Assembly (NCBI GenBank): GCA_001599915.1
Contig: BCIG01000002.1
Location: forward strand, 186,001-250,000
DNA length: 64,000 nt
Direction of reading: 5' to 3'
Source of the DNA: Symbiotaphrina buchneri
Taxonomy: Eukaryota > Ascomycota > Symbiotaphrinales > Symbiotaphrinaceae
The number at the start of each line of letters is the position of its first letter. The stretch's first letter is position 1. The translations under genes and the position numbers were made by a program. This document shows, piece after piece, positions 1 to 11,437 of the stretch. The notes beneath the pieces were generated by a model. That model saw nothing but the letters and a program-made list of their open reading frames with translations. It ran no database searches and had not been told where the DNA came from.

Positions 1-811
1 GAATCTGCTGAAATCGATTGAACAAGGTCATGAGGAGGTCGCTCCTTCCACTGTGTTTGCAGTGGCTTGCATCCTTGACAAGGTGCCCTTCATCAATGGT
101 TCTCCGCAGAACACGTTCGTTCCTGGAGCGATCGATCTGGCGGAGAAGCATGGCGCTTTCATTGGTGGTGACGATTTCAAATCTGGCCAGACGAAGATGA
201 AGTCTGCCCTCGTTGATTTCCTGATCAATGCTGGGATCAAACTCACTTCGATTGCGAGCTACAACCACCTTGGAAACAACGATGGAAAGAACCTCAGCTC
301 TCAGAAGCAGTTCCGCTCCAAGGAAATTTCCAAGTCGAATGTCGTTGACGACATGGTTGCGGCGAACAATGTGCTCTACAAGGACGGTGAACATCCCGAT
401 CACACCGTCGTCATCAAGTATATGCCGGCTGTTGGCGACAACAAGCGTGCCCTCGACGAATATCACGGAGAAATCTTCCTTGGTGGTCACCAAACCATCA
501 GCATCTTCAATGTTTGCGAGGATTCCCTGCTTGCATCTCCGCTTATCATCGACCTTGTCGTGATCGCGGAAATGATGACTCGTATCTCGTGGAGAGCCGC
601 ACCTACGGGATCTGCCATTTCGAAGGATTACAAGGGCTTCCATAGTGTACTCAGCATTCTGAGCTACATGCTGAAGGCTCCATTGACTCCTCCTGGGACT
701 CCCGTGGTCAATGCCCTTGCGAAGCAACGGAACGCCCTCACAAACATCTTCCGTGCCTGCGTCGGTCTTGAACCGGAGTCTGATATGACCCTCGAGCACA
801 AGTTGTTCTAG
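1..811 (+). CDS. INO1: Inositol-3-phosphate synthase, C-terminal part
   Basis: The reading frame is open from base 2 to the stop ending at 811, about 269 residues. The enzyme converts glucose 6-phosphate to 1L-myo-inositol 1-phosphate with NAD as internal redox cofactor, the first step of inositol and phosphatidylinositol synthesis in the cytosol. Diagnostic family segments are visible: the [16 protein letters not shown] stretch, the [14 protein letters not shown] active-site segment, the [14 protein letters not shown] motif and the conserved tail [18 protein letters not shown] followed by [20 protein letters not shown]. The 5' half lies outside the window. Family identity is certain; the start and any upstream introns cannot be seen. 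Confidence 0.96.
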   Translation, partial: NLLKSIEQGHEEVAPSTVFAVACILDKVPFINGSPQNTFVPGAIDLAEKHGAFIGGDDFKSGQTKMKSALVDFLINAGIKLTSIASYNHLGNNDGKNLSSQKQFRSKEISKSNVVDDMVAANNVLYKDGEHPDHTVVIKYMPAVGDNKRALDEYHGEIFLGGHQTISIFNVCEDSLLASPLIIDLVVIAEMMTRISWRAAPTGSAISKDYKGFHSVLSILSYMLKAPLTPPGTPVVNALAKQRNALTNIFRACVGLEPESDMTLEHKLF

Positions 812-1268
812 GTCACAGTGGATATCGTAGCCGCGGCTCTCAACACCCTGCGGCCAGCGTCTGTGTGAGCACATTTAGCTCCGTAGATTAGCGCGTAGTT
901 CGCAGACTGCCGCCTGTTTCAACACAGTGGCCGTTTTAGCAGCTCACTTATTGTTATCATTCGCTTCTGGAGACAGTCACTCTGAACTGTCCAAAATCAT
1001 TTGATTGAATTTCGCCCCGCACTCTTTTACATAGTAGAAATTCAAGAATCAATGATTTTCTCGAATATCTATCATAATGTGCCATCTTTGATACAGTGCA
1101 TCGTTCATATCAATTTTCGCCTTTCTACCAAAGCTGGTAAGGTACTCTCGGCTTGCGTAGCTATCCGCTCTGCTGCAGCCGACTCTTACCCATCCCAGTC
1201 ATAACTCACATATCCTCCCGCAACGCCCCTTGATCACAAGTGATACGCCAGTCATCCTGTTTGAACAA
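812..1268. other. Intergenic, no gene seen
   Basis: About 457 bases between the inositol-phosphate synthase stop and the MEIOB-like start. It must hold the terminator of the first gene and the promoter of the second. No repeat, RNA gene or convincing reading frame was seen. Confidence 0.5.
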
Positions 1269-2992
1269 ATGGCCCCTCAGGACCGGTGCATCCAAGCCTA
1301 CTTTCCGCGATTGGGTGTCAATGACTCTGATAGTGGTGCCAGGCCTTCTTCAGGGACTAATTCTTCCTTTGAATCACCAAATACGGCCCTCAACTATGAA
1401 GAAAAGCAAATAGCTTTTCTGATGCCGGGGCCCGGAAGCGTGCGAATTACTGGAAGAGTCATCAATTTCTTTCAGTCATTTGCTTCAAAGAAGCTTCCAG
1501 CGGGAGCAAAAGGTTGCGTCTTCATATCTCTCAGAGATGATACGGGCGTGATCCAGGTACGATAGCCTCTAGGCAGGGCTAATACATCTTCTCTCGACCG
1601 TTGGTACTAATTTGGAAATGAAGATCAAGCTTTTTTTCAAAGATCCGGCTTACGAGCCAAACTTATTCCTTGGCATGGTCCTCTCTGTATCTGCTGTCCA
1701 TGTTTCAATTGAAACAGACACGTCCTCGGTGCCGCTATCTATAAGCATATTTCCGGAGTGCAACAAATCTTCTGGGTATCAAGAGATGTACGACGATGGG
1801 ACACTCTGCAGACTACCATTGGCTCCAGTCAGTGGTCACTCGCAGACTCCCATGACTCTGAAGCAATATATTACCGAGGATGGTGACGAGACATCTGGGA
1901 AGGTCTTGGTATGTGTAAAGAGCATTGGCACCAGGAAGAAATGTATGTACACTTGTGGGTCGAGTTTCAATATACGAAGGTTAATTTCTGCTAGTCACCA
2001 GAAAAGGCGGCCAACGGGTCGATGTCACTGGTGTGATCATCTTCGATCATACCGCGGAAGCAAAAGTGAACGTTTGGCACTGCATGTCCATCTCAGCCTC
2101 CCACTGGGAACCGATGAAAACCATACTCCTAATGAGCAATACGGTTTACAAAGACGGACAGATCACCTGCAATGCTCACACACAGATAGAGGTTGACCCT
2201 TGTACGAAGGAAGCAGATTGGTTGCTCGCTTTCACTGCGAATTCCTCGCAGCCGCATCATATCAACCCTCCATTTCCAGAAGATGGTATGCCGGCCGCCC
2301 ATATTGCTCACTGGATACCGACTAACGTGACGTAGCCTTTGATGTCGATGCAGTGCTCAGCTCCGAGCTCCGGATCCTTTTCACAGTTGCTGATATTGAC
2401 GAGTTGTGAGTTTACTCTCACTGGATATCTTACAATGATTTACTGACGGGAGCTACAGTATTACTCACAACCCACATGGTGAGCTTGCTTTCATTGCATC
2501 TCATTGCTAGGCTGACCGTCCTGAAGAGACGGTGACTGGCTTCGTGAACGTCATGCTTCTGGACCCCAATCTAGCGCATCTCCAACAGGCCAGAAGACTG
2601 TTTAGCAGCGAATGGTATGCTTGCTAGGTCTCCGCGTGATTCACAAGGACCTGCACAGCTGACGGGCTTTGCCATTTAGTTGCAATTCCAAGCAATTTTC
2701 GAGCAGGGATACACTGACATGTAATGAATGCGGATCATTGAGTTCACTCCGCCTCAACCCCCGCGTGGTTGGCGAAGTCGTAGACGAGACAGGCTCAATA
2801 AGGGGCAATGAACTACTGTGGTCTGACAGAGCTTGGACTGAATTGCTGGGCCGGACGCCAGAGCGGGTCGCAGAGGCAGATTATGAGCTGCTGCAATATC
2901 TCGAACAGAGAATGTCTTTCCTTAGGGTTACTCTCGTGTTTGGCTGGAAGGAGAGTATCGGGAAGCTGTGTGTCTTGTCTGTGAAGATGTGA
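1269..2992 (+). CDS. MEIOB-like meiotic OB-fold ssDNA-binding protein
   Basis: I infer seven exons: 1269-1556, 1624-1942, 1995-2285, 2336-2405, 2459-2478, 2527-2614 and 2680-2992, all joining in frame into about 462 residues. That is close to the roughly 440-470 residues of animal MEIOB. The central segment KSIGTRKK-FTTRKGGQRVDV matches the MEIOB OB-fold sequence [22 protein letters not shown] in order and spacing. The C-terminal exon carries a zinc-ribbon-like CC/CNEC segment followed by a final OB fold with a 'VVDETGSIRGNELLWSDRAWTELLG' style strand pattern, as in RPA1 and MEIOB. Animal MEIOB works with SPATA22 on resected meiotic DNA. A similar meiotic recombination role here is inference. 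The ATG at 1269 is the first in the open frame; the exon junctions use GTA/GTG donors and AG acceptors. The family call is good; functional equivalence is unproven. Confidence 0.78.
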
Positions 2993-3140
2993 CACTGGAA
3001 CGATCACAGCGGCCGTCCTACGATGCGTGAAGATGGGCGACCGGGCTGAAAACCTTGTAGTTGTCAAGACAAAGAGGTTATAACTAGACAGGAGGAGAGT
3101 GGATAACAGTTGCACCGAAAAACAAACATGCCAAGGCATA

Positions 3141-4488
3141 CTAGCAACGTCTGGCTGCCTCCTGACGTATATAAGCCGCGAGCATCTTGAGCTCCATGCT
3201 CATTTCCTCATTCTGCTTCCTAAGCTTTCTCACCTCGGAGCACAGATCTTCACCGTTGACGGACTCAGCATCCCCCATCTTTCTCTTGCTACCGGTTGTG
3301 CAAGGAGACATAGGGACTGGCAAGCCTTCCTTATGGATCCTTCTCAGATGCTCTGTGAGGTTCTCCCTCCTCGCAAAACCATTCCCAGAGCTCCTTTTGC
3401 AGTTTCTGTAAGTGCAATACAACCGATCCTTGTGCCCGCCCTTTCCATGGACTTCGCGCATGTGGCGGGACAAGCCGCCAAGGTACGTGAAACCTAGCAG
3501 CTTCTCGCAAGTGTGCTCTGTGCAGTGGTACGGTCTCAAATGCTACGGGAAGGTTAGGTAATGAGTATCGTACAGAGGAGGGTAATGTGCGGACCTTGTC
3601 CATGTGCTTTTTACGGTAAAAAGTCAGATAGGTCTGTTCAGTATCATGCAAACGTAAGATAGCGACATACCTCCATTCACACTTTTGAGTGAACAACTGC
3701 GAGCAATCGTCTTCCTGACAATGGAACAAGCCGTCTGTGCCCCGCACAGCTTCCGGTCGAGGTATTTCCAAAGAAGCGTTGGCAGTCCGTAGCCTGCGAG
3801 TAGGTTTAGATGCACTGGAACTCATAACTCTTTCATGGCTCGCGATGTCTGTTCCTTGACCAGTCCCTGGGATAATACTGCCTGTTAATTGTGTAGCTCC
3901 ATTTACCTTGAAGTTCAAGTGCGGCGCCAAACTCGCGGACGTGTTAACAGTCTGAGGGGACGTATCATGGAACTTTCCATCGTGCAGTAGTCCATTGCCG
4001 GCCACTGTAGCCCCGTTTAGATTCAAGTCTGGCTGTGGCTGAGACATATCCGGCTGAATTGGCTGCTTAGGGTATGCTGGAAGCCCCCAGGATTCAGTAC
4101 CAGGCACATTCCAATGTACCAGACCATAGCTACCACTACGATCAAGCTCATCTTGTAAAGTGGTCCCCTGCAATATATACTGGGGAAGACTAGACGCCTC
4201 AGGAACGGGCTCCGATTGTGTTGGCTTGGTGTTGAGTCATGTGACCGAAAAGGGGCTCTTAGGCAGCAAGGCTATGTATGACTCACCATCGTAGTTGTTC
4301 GCAGGAGTCATAACTTGGCCGCCTACCCACTTAGCTCCAATCTCGGAGCTGTTAGATATCATATGGCCATCATCGATCGTGTCGAAAACAGTTGTGACTT
4401 GGTTACTCTCTTCAGGGACCATCACTGGCGGCTTGAAGAGGTCTGCAAGGGCATCCGAGAAGAAGCCGTTCAATCCTGATTGGTCCAT
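3141..4488 (-). CDS. C2H2 zinc-finger protein (putative transcription factor)
   Basis: The C-terminal half contains three fungal-type fingers: CQEDDC...H..H near 3600-3720, YHCTEHTCEK...RHMREVH at about 3460-3540, and LYCTYRNCKRSS...EHLRRIH at about 3350-3430. They are followed by a short coiled segment (VRKLRKQNEEMSMELKML) and the stop at 3141. One clear intron (3543-3594) joins MDK to HLRPYHC. A further intron lies upstream near 4175-4285. A plausible start is the ATG at 4488 (MDQSGLNGFFSDALADLF), but the reading also connects to an upstream open frame. The junction inside the first finger has no canonical acceptor (see findings). DNA binding and nuclear location follow from the family; target genes are unknown. 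Confidence 0.7.
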
Positions 4489-5392
4489 GAGTCGTATGGC
4501 TGGAAGCCGATCATCTTCCCATCAGCTCCTTCGTTGTCGTAGAACATCCAACAAACGCCCCAGAGGACAATCAAACTGGGGCGGATAGTCCAGGGCCAGG
4601 TGGTGTTGAGAGGCCGCCAACCAGCAGGCCATTCGGAAAACGAGTGGCCGTAACGCTTCGAGGGACTCTGTGGGCATCTCTGCGAATATAGCAATCCTTC
4701 CCGCACATGCTCAAAGGCTATATGAATAAGCCTTTGCAGTAATGCTTGTTGATAGCCTAACAGGAGATGTTCCAAGTTCGCGGCCAACTTCTCTTCAAGG
4801 ACAGAGGGTGTTGCAGAGTAAGTTTGGTCCAAAAGGCGCACATTGTAGTCTTTTACTGTACCAAGAAGCAGTGTGACAACGTCATACTGGCAAGCGACAG
4901 TGGATAGAGGTCCCGAGTCGATCGCAAACAAGGGTTGCGGACGCCAAAAGAGAGCCTCATCAGCGGCCACTTTGCACAAAGGGCGATGACAGAGCGTAAT
5001 ATCAGAGTTGGTACGGCTCAGCAGTCTGGAAGCGTCATTCAAATGTACTGCATCAATGGTGCAAAACATACTCCTCAGCATCGGTATTCGATAGCAGCCC
5101 CGTAGCTCGTGGGTAGGATTTAGGACATTGCGGAGATATTGGCCTTGAGCCACCGCCACAGGCAGACAGACGTTTGTTTGCAATAAAGGAGGGCAGTGTA
5201 GGCTTACTGGGCTAAGAATGATGATAACGTATTTGCCTCTAGCCTGTTGATATGACGGGCAGTGTAGTCGGCCTCACTGCTTTTGTTGTGTTCCCGAAGT
5301 TTCTGCTTGAAAGTATTGACAATGCCTAGTATTTTCACAAGAATGAACAAGCTGGGTCCAGCTGGCTTTTGCGTCTTTGTGTCAAGAAACAT
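4470..5392 (-). CDS. Probable 5' exons of the C2H2 gene, or a separate unknown gene
   Basis: A 237-residue open frame (4470-5183) and a 62-residue frame (5204-5392) lie directly upstream of the zinc-finger exons on the same strand. The protein is helix-rich with leucine runs (LEEKLAANLEHLLLGYQQALLQRLIHIAFEHV) and ends in a Trp-rich stretch. The first frame (ILGIVNTFKQKLREHNKSSEADYTARHINRLEANTLSSFL) could splice into the second. Long unnamed N-terminal regions ahead of C-terminal C2H2 fingers are common in Pezizomycotina, so one gene is the likelier reading, but the frames differ at 4470-4488 and an intron there is not obvious. No domain was recognised. Confidence 0.4.
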
Positions 5393-6611
5393 TTTGGCGC
5401 TTGTCCATCAGGACATCAAAAATGGGCCAAATTGTTCCATGTAGCCGGCGGGATGCGAAAAGTGAAATATATAGAGCTTTTGTCAGTCTATATTATATCT
5501 GCAGGCCTAACCAATGTGCGGCGCCCTGATACCGTGAGGCCGGGGATTTTCCATGAGAAGCATGACGATGATGCAGCAGTTGCCTCCTTCTGCTGCCTTA
5601 TGCTTGCCTGAAAGCCACATGTCACAACAAGAAATGACCATGGAAAGGAATTGGGAAGGCATGGTCAGGAGCCCGTAGACAATCCAACTTCCTACCGCAT
5701 GGTGGCTAAGGTTGGTTGCCCGCCTGTGGTGTTGACTGGCTAGGCGCGAAAGAATGACCTGCCCATGCATGTTCTGGTTTCCTTGCCGGACCTCAGGCAG
5801 CAAGGCAACCGAGCCTGAGGCCAACATTCTCATTCTATGGCCTCGGCTTGGGCCGAACCATGGTGAGGGCGCTTTTACATTATTCTAATCAAGACCCATA
5901 TGGTAGAGATGTTGTTGGTTGCCTCCTCGCCCTAGCACATCGGCAAGAAAGTGTGTGGGGACGGAGAATGATTTCCAGGCAACTTATGACGTAGGAGATC
6001 CCCTATTATTGTTTGAAAATAGCATATTACTGTTTTAGGACTTATTTGCATAGTGAACGTGAAAGCAGAAGACGGTTGATCGCAACTGGAAATTGCAGTG
6101 AAAGGGAAATCGTGGTGGGTGGATGAATTTGATCGAGATGGGTTGTGAGAAGACTGATTTGCGAAATCTAATCGCGGGGCAGATTTAGTGTGAGGTTGAG
6201 GTGGTTCGCGAGGTCGGTCAATCGAGATTGGAAGGATGGGCGAGATTTATCGGACAGGAGTCACTCGCGCTCATTGCTGATCGATTGAGGTTGGTTTGCT
6301 CAACTGTGAAGAATAGTAAGGCAAAGTACCTGGGTTTGTGCTATTTCCTCGTTTCTAGGAGCAAGCCACCTACTTCAAGAGCTCTCAGATCTCTCAGATC
6401 TCCCAGCGATAAAGAAACACAGGTAGGATCGTAGCAAGCCTGTATATTAACAATAGAAGCTATGTACGTCTATTTGTCTCCTATCTCGCCCCTCTTCTCC
6501 GCCACGGCCTCATGAGATACCATCAACAGTATCCAGTCTCTCATTTACACAACCCTGTACGACAACAATATCGGGAAAAAATCCAATTGAGACGACCGAC
6601 AGGATATGCGC
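5393..6611. other. Intergenic, no gene seen
   Basis: About 1.2 kb between the C2H2 gene start side and the permease stop. It should hold the promoter of the minus-strand C2H2 gene and the 3' end of the minus-strand permease. No repeat or RNA gene was recognised; short open frames lack codon structure or family resemblance. Confidence 0.45.
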
Positions 6612-8430
6612 TTAGGCAATCCAGAACCATATGCGCTCCAAAAAGTTGCGTGGGACTTGGACGGGCCATTTGCCATCCATAACATCGATTGCCTCCTTGC
6701 CAGTGTAGATGTCCGCAGACTCCGGCCTGACGGCCTTGGTGCGCTTCACTAACTTCCAGAAGAGGTAGAGCCCGAAGTAAATGGGGATGCCAATATAAGC
6801 GGAGATGAAGTCGCTCACACTCCAGTGTCCGTGGACCTAGATGAACAGTTAGAAGTTGTATCGAACGGCGCATCCTCGTAGAAGGGGATCCAAAAGGCCA
6901 CTTACAAAGACGGCGAAACCATTGAAGAGAATGATGATCGCGAAGTAGATGAGGGCAAAGTACGCGGTATATGGTTGGAAAGGAGACTTCATGGCCAGCG
7001 TATTCCGGTCGACACCTTGAGCGATCAAAGCTCTCCGGAACCTGATATATGCCACGCAAATACTGCACCATGTGAACAAACCGCTGTATTCAGTTAGCGA
7101 CCATTACTTGAAATCTGCAGGGCCAGGCGTCTTACGCTATCGTAGTAAGGTTCTGGAAATAGGAGAAGGCGGTCGCAGCGCCTCCAGAACCACAGCTGAG
7201 GTAGGTGAGGCCAGAGATTGCAGCGGTGACCATAACACACCAATAGGGGACACCGTTCCTGCTGCACTTGAGGAATATCTTCGGAGCTTGTCTGTTCTGG
7301 GCAAGTGCGTAGAGATACCGAGAACCGCAATAGAGCCATGCGTTGGCGGCGGAGGACGCAGATGTGAGAATGACGGCGTTGATGATCGACGGGAGCGCGG
7401 GGATCCCTGCACGGTTGATAGCAATGACCCAAGGAGAGGCAGCAGCACCCTCAGCGCCGCTCGCCTGGGCGCTCAGGAGGTTCTGGTCATTGTAGGGCAC
7501 CAGCACACCGATCGCCAGTGAGCCGAGGATGTAGAAGAAGAGGATACGGTAGAAGACACGGCGGACAGCCTTCGGAATGTTTTTTCGGGGGTTCTCTGCT
7601 TCACCGGCAGCCACTGCAACGGTCTCTACTCCTCCGTATGAGAAAGCAGCGTTGACCAGAGTGGAGAAGAGACCCAGGAAGCGGCCTGCATCTCCCGTCA
7701 TGATGTACTGTTTCATCGCGCCTGGGTCCTTCCAGTAGTGAAAGCCAAGTCTAGGCTGGGACTTCACACCACCGACGTCAATGATGAGAGCCAGAATCAG
7801 GAGCCCGACAATGGTCACAATCTTGATGGCAGCGAAACAGAACTCAGCCTCGCCATAGATCTGGACAGCAATGATGTTGAGCAAAATCACGACAACAATA
7901 ATAATCGAAATCCAGGCCGCTACGTTTATTGTGTCGTTCCAGAAGCCAATAACAACACTTGCGGCGCTTATCTCTGCACACAGCGTGATAGCGCAGGAGT
8001 ACCAGTTGTTCCAACCCACAGCGAAGCCCATTGCGCTGTCGACGTAGCGTGAACAGTACTGCGGAATGGCACCTGGCAGAGGGAGCCAAGTTGCCATTTC
8101 GCCCAGACACTGCATCATGGCTACGATAGCCACACCTGTGATGGTGTAGCCCAGTAGGACCGACAGAGGACCAGCTCGAGTGAAAGCGCTTCCTATCCCA
8201 AGGAAGAGACCAGTGCCTATGGTTCCTCCAAGAGCAATGAACTGAACGTGGCGCGACTTGAGTCCCCGCGCAACGTATCCATAATGTTCCGCTGTCTGGA
8301 TATCACCAAACACTTCAGTGGCTTCGGCAATGCGTTCACCTTTCTGTTCGACAAGGTCGGGGACAGTAGATCGTCTGCGTCCATCGTAGGCTGCAGGTTG
8401 ATCACCACCATAAACTTCCTTTTCCGCCAT
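6612..8430 (-). CDS. Amino acid permease (AAT/YAT family)
   Basis: Three exons (8430-7136, 7083-6906, 6836-6612) give 565 residues. Introns have GTAAG donors, and the first has a GCTAAC branch. The protein is a 12-helix plasma-membrane symporter for amino acids. The first membrane helix carries the family signature ALGGTIGTGLFLGIGSAF, then GEMATWLPLPGAIPQYCSRYVD and the mid-protein VNAAFSYGGVETVAVAAGEAENPRKNIPKA. The first splice joins LTTIA to GLFTWCSICVAYIRFRRAL, the expected continuation in this family, so the junction is well supported. The soluble N-terminus of about 55 residues contains acidic and lysine residues typical of regulated permeases. The substrate cannot be told from sequence; it may be proline, general or acidic amino acids. 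Confidence 0.93.
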
Positions 8431-10843
8431 TTTTCTTTTCCTCGAGGGCTCCTGTCTCGGAGCGGAGGGATATCCAAATTAGCAGGACCGGAGAGGTGAT
8501 GTGAGAAGTATGAGAGGAGAAAGGTATGGTTCGGAGGACACGAATATAGAAGGGATATCTCCAGTAACCACGGTGTATACCTGCGGAAGCCTAGCACAAG
8601 GGTGAGGAGGAAGGGACCGGACTGTCCCTGGGAAGGGGGGGAACAAGACCAATCTATACACGGTCCACTGCCCACCCACACACCTTGTCCACGCATGGTG
8701 TTTAGCTCATGGGCGCACATCCTGGACGATCAATGGCCTCACAGTCGCAAGGGACCTCGATGCAGGCTCCTTCATCCGATCTGGCGGGCCAAGGTGGTCG
8801 GACGCTCGTCCAACAAGCTTAGGTGGTCTAGATTAGAGCTTGGCTCTGCGGTACAGAGCTTGGATTTCCTCAAGGACTAAGGCCCACAGGATACCTGTTT
8901 CGGCATGGTAGAGCAGCGGGAACGGCAGATGCTGGTCTGAATTGGAGCTTCTTCCGTTCCTCTTTAGCAGATAGTCCCAGAGCCGCCACCGCTGATTGGT
9001 TAATGATAACAAGAACGAGACCAGAGTCTGAGCACACCATCGAGCCATCCCCAGATGGAACCCTGCAGCTCACACGGGATCCGACCATAGTGGACCGGGG
9101 CAGTCTGTCTGGACCGCATCAAGTCCAGGGCCACGACCAGGATCAGGGAAGACCTCCGGCGAGCAGTGACAACTTGAAGACACCCAGCATAAGGAGTAGT
9201 TCGAGGGAGGAGACGAGAGGGTGAACCAGTATCTTTGCAGGTCACCTCCCATATCGTTGATCGTGGTTCTCAGGCCTTGAAACTTTCTTGGAGGTATCTC
9301 ACTTCCCTTCCCGGGCTGGTGGCCCAAAGTCACGCGAACAACGACGAGACATGCACATCTCTCGTTCCTACATGTGATGTCAACGAATTACCGCCAGATG
9401 GTGCCCAGCCACCAAATGTTAGGTTCGTTCCGCCGCAAGCCACTTTGGTTCGCTGGCAAGGCTGCGATGACAAGCAAAAGATAAGGAGTGGAAAGAGCCA
9501 ATGAGAGCTCGAAGAACCAAGTGAGCTAGTGGGGCCTAGCCTGGGTCTAGAAGAGCGCTACGTCCGACTAGGCAGGTTTCCAGAAAAGCTGGGGATGAGA
9601 GATAAGGGGCTTCTTCGACGACCAACCAAACATCTCGCATTCATTGACTCTCTTGAAATCTGCACTCTGTGCTCCACCAGCCTTTCCGCAGGATCATTGC
9701 ACCATTTTCGGCTGATGGTATTCATAGGACCCTCAGCTCATTCTCCTATCCCCCCCTTTCAGAAGGAAGGGACCGACCTAATTACGGAGTATTGCCCCTA
9801 GCCTGGTTTTGCCGTTGGCTAATCACAACCTTGACCGAGATATCGGCTTGGAGGGAGGACCAGCCGAGCCCACCAGAATAGCTGCTACTGTCTAAGCTGT
9901 ATGCTGCATTATCTGTAAAGGGCCCGAAAAAGCTTCAACGTCTGTCCGGTCATCCTTCGCCAGATCCATTCAGGGCAGTGGGTGACGATCTGGGGACCAC
10001 CTCACCAGGTGGGAAGAGTCGCCGAGATGGTGACAGTATCCGCCAAGAAATGCATATCTTGCCTTTGACTGTACCAATATTAGCACCTGCGTTTCCTCTT
10101 CTCTTTTCTCCGGCTTCGATAAGGGCTAAGGTAGAGCGGGCGGCTGCTCCCCCAGAACCGAGATAGCAAGGCTTCTAGAAGATGCAGCTACGGGAATATC
10201 AGTTCAGTCTAGAACGTCCGCGGGACGAAAGACTTTTCCACCCTGGCTGTGAGCTGTGCCATCAGCTGTTTAACCGGTGGATTTGTGGATGGACCAATCC
10301 GAATTCCTTCTGCTGTCGTGCCACTGTGGCCTCCCTCGACATGAGGTGCTTTTGCCTTTCACTTGGACCTGCCATTTCGGTCCTTGTGGTGGCGGTTTGG
10401 AACCACCCATTGTGTTTCGTGGCTTGCGTGGCGTATCTGACCGAGGCACATTTTCACAGAGTTTCGACGACTCGTGATCATCGCACGCCATCATCTCATT
10501 GCACCCTTGGCTGAAGTCATGCCCACCAAACTTTATGGGTTCTCAGTATCTCAGGTAGATATCTGCTTATCAGTCTTTGCCATTATTTGCAATAAGATTG
10601 CCAATCGCATGCGGTCTGTGCATCATTGACGATATCTCGCACCTCCTTGGCAGCCCCTTTCTTGCCTGCTCAATTTGCCCAACGTAGCGCTCAGATTACT
10701 TTTCCCTGGCGTGCGTATGTGAGAGACCGGTTACCCAATGAAAGGTGCTGCAGTCTGTATTTAATTCGAAGGTGCGTCAGTCTGGGAAGGTTCGTCGTAG
10801 ATCCGATTGGGGTGTACTGCCTTTCTGGAAATGCGCGCATCTT
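8431..10843. other. Long 5' flank of the permease, no gene seen
   Basis: About 2.4 kb upstream of the permease. The first few hundred bases read as C/T-rich on the minus strand, as in fungal promoters and 5' leaders. Open frames of 60-100 codons occur on both strands but overlap each other and resemble nothing known. The stretch ends at the left target duplication of a MITE. Confidence 0.4.
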
Positions 10844-11437
10844 GGTAATCGGTAATCCCACTTTGATATACGGATAGAGATGTGAACAAGGTATAAGATG
10901 AAGCCCTTGATTGATCGATTGATTGATTGATTAATCGGTCCAACCATCACAGAGATAAACCAGATAGATACGATATGATGAGATACGATGTCGATACAGA
11001 TAGATATACAGATAGGTATAAGATGTTATCCTGAATTAATTGATCAATCAGTTAATTAGTTCATCATTTATAAAGATGATACAGATAGATAAGATATAAT
11101 AAGATATAAGGTAATTATATAGGTAGATCTAATATGTATCATCCTGGGTTAGGTTATTGATTGATCAATCTGTCTGTCACAAAGATTACCAGATAGATGA
11201 GATATGGTATAAATGAGATATGATGTAGATGAGATACGATGTAGATGAGATACGATGTAGATAGGGTATGATCTAGATATATGGACAGATAGCTACAATA
11301 CGATGCAGGTAGATGAGATATACAGACAGATATGATACGATGTAGATAGATGAGATTGCGAATAGATATGATACGATGCGAATAGATGAGAGGGGCGTGT
11401 GGTAACCAAAAACAGGGGCATGCCATTACCGATTACC
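10844..11437. mobile_element. Mutator-like MITE, copy 1 (594 bp)
   Basis: Terminal inverted repeats GGTAATCGGTAAT on the left and ATTACCGATTACC on the right bound a 594-bp non-coding element. It is flanked by a 9-bp direct repeat with one mismatch, GCGCATCTT (10835-10843) and GTGCATCTT (11438-11446). A 9-10 bp target duplication and TIRs starting with G point to the Mutator superfamily. Relative to copy 3 the left end lacks about 80 bases, the break sitting at a shared TAAT. The interior is full of GATA-type and GATTGATT-type simple repeats. No transposase is encoded. Confidence 0.8.

Noticed and set aside
8602-9504. Several 60-90 codon frames upstream of the permease
   Set aside because: They overlap on both strands, lack splice-supported extensions and match no family.
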